Source: JBDSLU01 sp031407765 | GTDB taxonomy: Bacteria > Acidobacteriota > Vicinamibacteria > Vicinamibacterales > Vicinamibacteraceae | Length of the DNA: 9,995 nucleotides | Reading direction: 5' to 3' | NCBI GenBank assembly: GCA_031407765.1 | Contig: JANOIR010000471.1 | Coordinates: 1-9,995 of the forward strand | Part shown: positions 6,301 through 9,995 of the stretch, piece by piece | Layout: each line of letters opens with the position of its first letter | Numbering within the stretch: position 1 is the stretch's first letter | Program-made: the position numbers and the translations under genes | The notes under the pieces: model-generated | Database searches by the model: none | The model's input: only the letters and a program-made list of their open reading frames with translations | What the model was told of the DNA's origin: nothing

Positions 6301-8788
6301 TGCCGGTCAGGACCGGATCCCCGCTGACCGTGCCCGCCGCCAGGTTCACCGTGATGCCGGTGCTGGTCGCGCCGTCGAAGGCGTAATCGGCGCGGTCGAA
6401 GCCGAAGCCGCCGTTAATGGTGTCGTTGCCGCCCAGGCCCTCGAAACTCTCGAAATTGTTGTTGGCGGCGAGTCCACCAGCCAGCGTGTCGGAGAACGCC
6501 GAGCCGCGAACCATGTTGACCCCCGTGAAGGTATCGGTACCCACGGACGCGCCGCCCACGGCGATGCCGGTGGCCAGATTCACGTTCACCGCTTCGAACG
6601 CACCCTGGAAGCTGAGCCGCGTGCCGCCATTGCCAGTGATCGTGTCGTTGCCGCCGCGGCCTTCGAACTCATTGAAGTTGCTCATCACGCCGCCGGGCGA
6701 GCTCGGGCTCAGGTAGCCGGTGGCGACATAGGTATCGGCGTGGCTCGTGCCCAGGATTTGCTCGACCCCGACCAGCGTATCCGTGCCGACCGAGACATCG
6801 CCGGTCACGGTGCCGCTGCCTGCGCCGAGCGCGGTCATGTTGGCCGTGATGCCGGCTGTGGCGTTCGCGTACTCGGCGCGATCGTTGAAGAGGCCGCCGT
6901 CGATCGTGTCGTTGCCCGCGCCGCCGACGTAGCGCTCGGAGAACGCTCCCGAGCCCGTGAGGACATCGTCGAAGGCCGAGCCGACGACGCGCTCGATCCC
7001 GGTCAGCGTGTCCGTGCCCCCGTCGCCGTCTGCTGCCGTGCCCGTTGCAAGATTGACACTTACCGCCGATCCGGCGGCGCTGTAGTCGGCGGTGTCTGTG
7101 TCGGCGAACCCGGCCTGGGACTGGAAATCCGCGAGAACCCCGCCGTCGAGCAGGTCGTCGCCGGCGCCTCCGCGCAGCGTGTCGTTCCCCTCGCTGCCGA
7201 AGAGCACGTCGTTGCCGCCCAGGCCGACGATCAAATCGTTGCCTGCGAGCGCATCGATCACGTCATCGCCGGGTCCGCCGACAAGGACATCGTTACCCGG
7301 CGTCCCATTGGCCACGCTGACGGTGAGGATACCGCTGCTGCTCGCGCTATCGCCGTTGCTCGCCTCGGTGGCCCGGGCGGTGATCGTCAAGGCGATTGAG
7401 TCGATCGTGCCCGGCGGCGGCGTCAGAGTCAAACCGCCGAGGTCCGAGGCGGTCAACAGGTAGGCCCCAGTATCCGGATCCACCGTGCCGGCAGAGAGCG
7501 TCCAGCCGGCCGGCACGCCCGAAATCTCGATGGCGAGACTTTCCGAACCGTCGAGGTCGCCAAGCGCCGCCGCGACAGAAAGCGCGATCGCGGCATCGCC
7601 GGTGCTGCTCGCATCCGCGACCACCAGGGTCGGCGCGTCCGCCGCTGCGGCCACGTTCAGGCTGACCGTGGCAGTGCTGGTGAGCGCGCCGTCGCTCATG
7701 GTGTAGGTAAAGCTCGCCGGACCGCTGTAGTCGTCGGCCGGGACGAATACAACGTCGCCATCGCCATTGAGCGACACCGCACCATGTGTCGCGCCGCCGA
7801 CCGCGACGATCGATTGGGTCGCGCCGGCGTCGGGATCGGTATCGTTGGCGAGCAGGCTCGACGCCAGAATGACAAGCTCGAAATCTTCGGTCGCCTCGAC
7901 CGCGAGCGTGTCGCTCCCTGCGACAGGCGCCTCGTTGATGTCGGTTACCGAAATCGTGACGACGGCGGTGTCGGTAAGCGCGCCGGTGCCGCTGTCGGTC
8001 ACCTTCACCGTCAGTGCATACCCATTGAGCGACGGATTCTCGAAATCGAGCTTGCTTGGATCCGCCACGCTAACCGCGCCGGTGACCGCGTCGATCGCGA
8101 ACGCGCCATTGGCGTTGCCGCCGATGATGGCGTAGCTCAGGGACTGGCCCGCGTCGGGGTCGCTCGCCGCGACCTGGCCCACCACGGCGCCGGCGGCGGA
8201 GTTCTCCGCGATGCTGAAAACCTGGTCGTCCACGACGGGCGGCTGGTTTACGGGACCGACCGTCTGCACATCGATGACGAGGTCGTTGAAGTCGCGATCG
8301 CTGTGGCGGACCAGGTCTTCGAACGCGATCCGCCCGGTGATGCCATCGGCCTGGTCGGCGTTGACGGCCGCGCCATTCGCGCCGGAGCCGTCGCTGGTGT
8401 AGTCGACGTTGTGCTTGTTCAGGACTTTGTCGGTGAAGATGATCTCGCCCTGCTCGCCCGCCAGCTTGTGGCCGGCGGCATCTCGAATCACGCCGTCGCC
8501 GTTGGGCTTGGTGGAAAAGCTTAGCGGGCCCGCGAGGACGCTCGAAGATCCGGTACCGTAGATCGCCGCGCCGTTCGCGATAACGAAAAAGCCGACATTC
8601 CCCGCATCGATATCGCTCTGGGCGACGTCCACCGTTGCCGCGGTGCCCGCGGAGATCGCCGCATGCGGGCCGTCATCGTTTGCATTGCGGAAGACAATGC
8701 CGGCTTCGCCGGTGCGCTTGTTGTACCAGCCCAGGGTGTTCTGGTAGCCGGCGCTTTCCGATACGAACGTGATTTGCAGTGTGGCCAT
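3362..8788 (-). CDS. Giant RTX-type calcium-binding secreted protein (putative adhesin or surface-layer protein), type I secretion substrate
   Basis: An 1808-residue protein with no Sec signal peptide, no membrane helix and, as read, no cysteine: typical of type I secretion substrates that fold outside the cell on binding Ca2+. Order of parts: DUF4114-like N-terminus (1-175, with FEDLVRHSDRDFNDLV near 156-171); cadherin-like domain (183-288, with AENSAAGAVVG, LDFE and closing DINEAP); cadherin/VCBS-like domain (289-380, with LLANDTDPD and SFTYTMSDG); a third beta-rich segment (385-492); classical GGxGxDxUx repeats (495-550); large repeat modules (551-1658); a second classical RTX block (1659-1712); and a C-terminal secretion domain (about 1713-1808, including GLLQIDTDGMGAGSW). 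The ATG is set by GGAGG five bases upstream and by the clean start MATLQITFVS. The adjoining exporter and adaptor genes support its export. Long tandem beta-domains and the absence of a catalytic motif point to adhesion, matrix or surface-layer roles; this is inference. It lacks a recognisable LapA-type N-terminal retention module, so it may be released or surface-bound by other means. Confidence 0.93.
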   Translation of the reverse strand: MATLQITFVSESAGYQNTLGWYNKRTGEAGIVFRNANDDGPHAAISAGTAATVDVAQSDIDAGNVGFFVIANGAAIYGTGSSSVLAGPLSFSTKPNGDGVIRDAAGHKLAGEQGEIIFTDKVLNKHNVDYTSDGSGANGAAVNADQADGITGRIAFEDLVRHSDRDFNDLVIDVQTVGPVNQPPVVDDQVFSIAENSAAGAVVGQVAASDPDAGQSLSYAIIGGNANGAFAIDAVTGAVSVADPSKLDFENPSLNGYALTVKVTDSGTGALTDTAVVTISVTDINEAPVAGSDTLAVEATEDFELVILASSLLANDTDPDAGATQSIVAVGGATHGAVSLNGDGDVVFVPADDYSGPASFTYTMSDGALTSTATVSLNVAAAADAPTLVVADASSTGDAAIALSVAAALGDLDGSESLAIEISGVPAGWTLSAGTVDPDTGAYLLTASDLGGLTLTPPPGTIDSIALTITARATEASNGDSASSSGILTVSVANGTPGNDVLVGGPGDDVIDALAGNDLIVGLGGNDVLFGSEGNDTLRGGAGDDLLDGGVLADFQSQAGFADTDTADYSAAGSAVSVNLATGTAADGDGGTDTLTGIERVVGSAFDDVLTGSGAFSERYVGGAGNDTIDGGLFNDRAEYANATAGITANMTALGAGSGTVTGDVSVGTDTLVGVEQILGTSHADTYVATGYLSPSSPGGVMSNFNEFEGRGGNDTITGNGGTRLSFQGAFEAVNVNLATGIAVGGASVGTDTFTGVNMVRGSAFSDTLAGGLAANNNFESFEGLGGNDTINGGFGFDRADYAFDGATSTGITVNLAAGTVSGDPVLTGTDTLQSIESVRGSFRDDSYNAVGFSGASANAGSNGSFNEFEGMAGNDSFTGNGNTRLSYVSAREAVNVNLGSGIATGGASVGTDSFTGVNAARGSNFDDTLTGSNNGVATAEVFEARAGDDTIDGGGGFDLASYASDPATAGISVNMAAVNAFTGTVSGDVTIGTDTLIDVVSVRGTGFADSYVATGYNSVASGLGTFNEFEGGGGNDSITGNGNTRITFVNAGSGVSVDLGAGTASGATTGNDTLSGVNAVRGSNFSDSMIGSGNAESFEGRGGNDTIDGLGGIDLVRYERDPTGPGTFIQNSAGVITATVVNQGVDTLSNIEAIRATNFADTLDASAYAGGIQFEALNGDDSMAGGGGNDTLNGGAGTDVVSYAGATAGVTVDLAAGTASDGMGGSDTLISIENAIGSAFNDTLGGSADNNQLQGGAGADRLIGGAGNDVLDGGVIADFQSTAGFIDVDTVDYGAAAGAVNVNLAAGTATDGQGGSDTLIGIERIVGSAFDDVFTGSGAFVERYFGGAGNDTIDGGLFNDRAEYGGATAGITVNMTALGAASGTVTGDASVGTDTLIGVEQVNGTDFADTYTALGYLSPSAPGGVSSNFNEFEGAGGNDSISGNGGTRISYQNALEAVNVNLVAGVAVGGASVGTDSFTGVNQVRGSSFADTLTGGLAANNNFESFEGRGGNDVISGGAGFDRADYTFDGAVSTGITVNLAAGTVSGDAALTGTDTLLSIESVRGSYLGDSYSAIGFSGSSANAGSNGTFNEFEGMAGNDLITGNGNTRVTYSSAREAVNVNLATGTATGGASVGTDLFTGVNAARGSNFDDTLIGSIGNDSLLGGAGNDVLSGGNGNDLLEAGDGIDMLTGGIGIDILRSSGSGTDTFDYNQIGESGDIVEQFSAGAGGDVFDIADLLDASTSYADGAGGALSDYVRVATAGANGLLQIDTDGMGAGSWQTLANILGGSALDLNTLLAGGNIDYFN
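3365..3652 (-). other. C-terminal type I secretion signal domain of the RTX protein
   Basis: Residues about 1713-1808, after the last RTX turn (ending SGTDTFDY). The segment runs through DVFDIADLLDAST, LSDYVRVATAG, LQIDTDGMGAGSW, TLANILGG and ends LLAGGNIDYFN. The order of an IADLL helix, an LSDY strand, an IDxDG motif and a leucine-rich end resembles the type I secretion C-terminal target domain known as the VCA0849 subclass. It is non-repetitive and short of charged basic residues, as expected of an uncleaved C-terminal export signal. Domain assignment is by pattern, not by a profile search. Confidence 0.75.
3653..3814 (-). repeat. Second classical RTX nonapeptide block
   Basis: Residues 1659-1712 of the RTX protein hold successive turns of the GGxGxDxUx type: GNDSLLGGAGNDVLSGGNG, then NDLLEAGDGIDMLTGG and IGIDILRS. 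The Asp-containing turns should build a calcium-loaded parallel beta-roll, which in this family nucleates folding outside the cell just before the C-terminal signal. The last turns are degenerate (GIGIDILRSSGSG), a usual cap for such a roll. Confidence 0.88.
3815..4963 (-). repeat. Large internal repeat, copy 2 (383 codons)
   Basis: Residues 1276-1658 (VIADFQSTAG to DDTLIGS) align with residues 551-933 over the whole length without a gap. A hand count gives 310 of 383 identical residues, about 81%. The offset is 725 codons at both ends. One stretch of 43 nt (3823-3865) is identical to 5998-6040. Within the copy are two A-B module pairs (see the finding on alternation). The adjoining flank on each side is classical RTX sequence. 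Confidence 0.92.
4964..5050 (-). repeat. Central classical RTX nonapeptide block
   Basis: Residues 1247-1275 read GSADNNQLQGGAGADRLIGG followed by AGNDVLDGG, which is canonical RTX sequence directly before copy 2 of the large repeat. The block before copy 1 ends in the same way (GAGDDLLDGG), so the ancestral duplicated unit probably included part of this RTX turn as well. A further partial RTX run (GDDSMAGGGGNDTLNGGAG) lies about 75 residues upstream in the protein. Confidence 0.85.
5990..7138 (-). repeat. Large internal repeat, copy 1 (383 codons)
   Basis: Residues 551-933 (VLADFQSQAG to DDTLTGS), gap-free match to residues 1276-1658. Substitutions are spread along the copy but many are conservative (V/I, S/T, F/Y), and motifs such as TIDGGLFNDRAEY, NFNEFEG, GGLAANNNFESFEG and AREAVNVNL are unchanged. 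The 342 residues between the copies contain a further, more diverged A-B pair and a degenerate A module. Confidence 0.92.
7139..7306 (-). repeat. First classical RTX nonapeptide block
   Basis: Residues 495-550 contain about six turns of the glycine- and aspartate-rich type, beginning GTPGNDVLVGGPGDDVIDA and ending GGAGDDLLDGG. GNDxL and GDDxL turns supply the paired aspartates that bind Ca2+ in RTX beta-rolls. The block marks the switch from the N-terminal Ig/cadherin-like domains to the repeat-module region. Confidence 0.9.
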
Positions 8789-8793
8789 GACAT

Positions 8794-8798
8794 CCTCC
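8794..8798 (-). promoter_or_regulatory. Ribosome binding site of the RTX gene
   Basis: The minus strand reads AAGCGGAGGATGTCATG: GGAGG sits five bases before the ATG at 8788. It is the only strong Shine-Dalgarno sequence at a cassette start and decides the RTX start codon. The exporter and HlyD genes downstream have weak sites and probably rely on translational coupling. Confidence 0.82.
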
Positions 8799-8926
8799 GC
8801 TTGAGTCGAGTGGCGGGGATTCTGTCCAGCACCGCAAGAGCAAAGTTGTGCTTATTACCAAACGGGAATATTCACCATTGCAGTGCACAAGGATGTGCGA
8901 CAAAAAGATAAATTGCCGCCGCTCGG
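8799..8926 (-). promoter_or_regulatory. pgk-RTX spacer, probable cassette control region
   Basis: This non-coding stretch is visibly richer in A and T than the genes around it (for example AATTTATCTTTTTG just after the pgk stop and TTTGGTAATAAG further on). It holds a 5-bp inverted repeat GCACA-TCCT-TGTGC (8885-8898) and the 8-bp palindrome GAATATTC (8866-8873). No convincing paired -35/-10 boxes were found by eye, and no strong hairpin followed by a U-run ends pgk. A promoter here is expected because it is the only sizeable gap upstream of the cassette, but this is inference. Confidence 0.35.
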
Positions 8927-9995
8927 CTAGGCGCGAGCCTCGAGCGCGGCGACGGCGGGAAGCGTCTTGCCCTCGAGGAATTCGAGAAACGCGCCGCCGG
9001 CGGTCGAAATGTAGCCGATGCGATCGGCCACGCCGAACTTGTTGATCGCGGCGATGGTGTCGCCGCCGCCAGCGATGGAGAACGCTTTCGAGTCCGCGAC
9101 CGCCTGGGCCACCGCTTGCGTCCCCCTGGCGAACTGCTCTACCTCGAACACGCCCACCGGCCCGTTCCAGACGATGGTGCCGGCCGCCCTGAGGATCGCC
9201 GCCAGCTTGGCAGCGCTTTTCGGCCCGATGTCCAGGATCATCTCGTCGCCTTCGACCTCTCCCGCCGCCTTCGTCAGGGGCCGCACGCGCGCGGAGATCT
9301 CCGTCGCGACCACGACGTCCTCCGGCATCGGCACGTCGGTAGCCGCCATGATTCTCGTCGCCTCGCCGACGAGACCCTTTTCCGCCAGCGATTTACCGAT
9401 CTCGAGCCCCGAGGCGAGCAGGAAGGTGTTGAGGATGCCGCCGCCGACAATCAGTCGGTCCACTCTTTTCGCCAACGCCTCCAGCATCGGCAATTTGGTG
9501 GACACCTTGGCGCCCGCGACGATCGCCACCAAGGGACGTGCTGGTTGCGCGAGTGCCTTGCCGAGCGCGTCCAGCTCGGCGGACATCAGCGGCCCGGCGC
9601 AGGCCACCTTGGCGAATCGCGCAGCGCCATGCGTGGTCGCCTCCGCGCGGTGCGCGGTACCGAAGGCGTCATTGACGTAGATGTCGCAGAGCGCGGCAAT
9701 CTTTTTCGACAGGCCCTCGTCGTCCGCCTTTTCGCCGACATTGAAGCGGCAATTCTCGAGCAGGACGACCTCGCCTGGCTTGACGCTGACGCCGTTCACC
9801 CAGTCCCTGACCAGGAGAACCTTGATCTTCAGGTATTCAGACAGCTTTTCCGCGATCGGGGCGAGGGAATCCTTTTCATCGAAGGTCCCTTCCTTCGGCC
9901 GTCCCAGGTGCGACGTCACCATCACCGCCGCTCCCTTGTCGAGCGCGAGCCGGATCCCCGGGACGGAGGCCCGGATGCGCGTGTCGTCGGTGATA
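8927..9995 (-). CDS. pgk: Phosphoglycerate kinase, 5' end cut by window edge
   Basis: Cytoplasmic glycolytic and gluconeogenic enzyme that transfers phosphate between 1,3-bisphosphoglycerate and ADP to form 3-phosphoglycerate and ATP. The frame is open to the right edge, giving 355 visible residues; the family has about 390, so some 30-40 N-terminal residues are missing. The GTG at 9925 is internal, not the start, because ITDDTRIRAS before it belongs to the family. Visible hallmarks, numbered from the edge: TSHLGRPKEG (27-36, substrate site), LENCRFNVGEK (79-89), DAFGTAHRAEAT (109-120), GAKVSTKL (161-168), LIVGGGILNTF (181-191), VWNGPVGVFE (275-284), SIAGGGDTIAA (306-316, nucleotide-binding glycine loop) and YISTAGGAFLEFLEGK (328-343). 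The TAG stop is at 8929-8927. It precedes the secretion cassette on the same strand; in many Betaproteobacteria the next gene would be pyk. Confidence 0.98.
   Translation of the reverse strand, partial: ITDDTRIRASVPGIRLALDKGAAVMVTSHLGRPKEGTFDEKDSLAPIAEKLSEYLKIKVLLVRDWVNGVSVKPGEVVLLENCRFNVGEKADDEGLSKKIAALCDIYVNDAFGTAHRAEATTHGAARFAKVACAGPLMSAELDALGKALAQPARPLVAIVAGAKVSTKLPMLEALAKRVDRLIVGGGILNTFLLASGLEIGKSLAEKGLVGEATRIMAATDVPMPEDVVVATEISARVRPLTKAAGEVEGDEMILDIGPKSAAKLAAILRAAGTIVWNGPVGVFEVEQFARGTQAVAQAVADSKAFSIAGGGDTIAAINKFGVADRIGYISTAGGAFLEFLEGKTLPAVAALEARA

Noticed and set aside
3815..7138. Repeats as a CRISPR array or as tandem non-coding satellite DNA
   Set aside because: The repeats are long, diverged, codon-phased and lie inside a continuous open frame with RTX-type protein sequence.
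8901..8935. Intrinsic terminator after pgk
   Set aside because: A T-rich run (TTTATCTTTTTG) follows the stop, but the only stem before it is 3-4 bp (CGCC/GGCG or GCC/GGC). This is too weak to call.
9923..9925. GTG at 9925 as the pgk start
   Set aside because: The frame continues to the edge with family residues (ITDDTRIRASVPGIRLAL), so this codon is internal and the true start lies outside the window.

Overview
The window is a GC-rich bacterial segment with five genes, all on the minus strand, read from high to low coordinates. At the right edge is a 5'-truncated phosphoglycerate kinase gene (pgk). At the left edge is the first part of a pyruvate kinase gene (pyk). Between them sits a three-gene type I secretion cassette: a giant secreted RTX-type calcium-binding protein (1808 aa), a PrtD-type ABC exporter ATPase and an HlyD-type membrane fusion protein. 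The two glycolytic proteins resemble those of proteobacteria, and pgk followed closely by pyk (then fba) is a familiar cluster in Betaproteobacteria. A betaproteobacterium is therefore the best guess. This is inference from gene order and protein character, not a database match.

Layout from the right: pgk (8927-9995, about 355 C-terminal residues visible); a 138-nt, locally AT-rich spacer that probably holds the cassette promoter and ends in a good ribosome binding site (GGAGG); the RTX gene (3362-8788); after only 7 nt the ABC exporter gene (1678-3354); the HlyD gene (323-1678), whose ATG overlaps the exporter stop by one base (TGATG); then a 40-nt spacer with a possible sigma70 promoter and pyk (1-282). 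No RNA gene, insertion sequence, integrase or CRISPR array is visible.

The cassette makes sense as a self-contained secretion system. The ABC protein recognises the C-terminal signal of the RTX protein and drives export. The HlyD protein bridges the periplasm. A TolC-type outer-membrane channel is needed but is not in the window, so it must be encoded elsewhere. The RTX protein has no Sec signal peptide and, as read, no cysteine. Its order is a DUF4114-like N-terminus, a cadherin-like domain, two further Ig/cadherin-like segments, a block of classical GGxGxDxUx repeats, about 1100 residues of large repeated modules, a second classical RTX block, and a C-terminal type I secretion domain. It looks like a cell-surface or secreted adhesin or surface-layer protein rather than a toxin or enzyme, because no catalytic domain is recognisable.

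The most notable points are the placement of this cassette inside a glycolysis gene pair; a 383-residue internal duplication without any indel (about 81% identical by hand count) whose copies lie exactly 725 codons apart; and an alternation of two module types, one of which lacks the usual calcium-loop aspartate at one turn.
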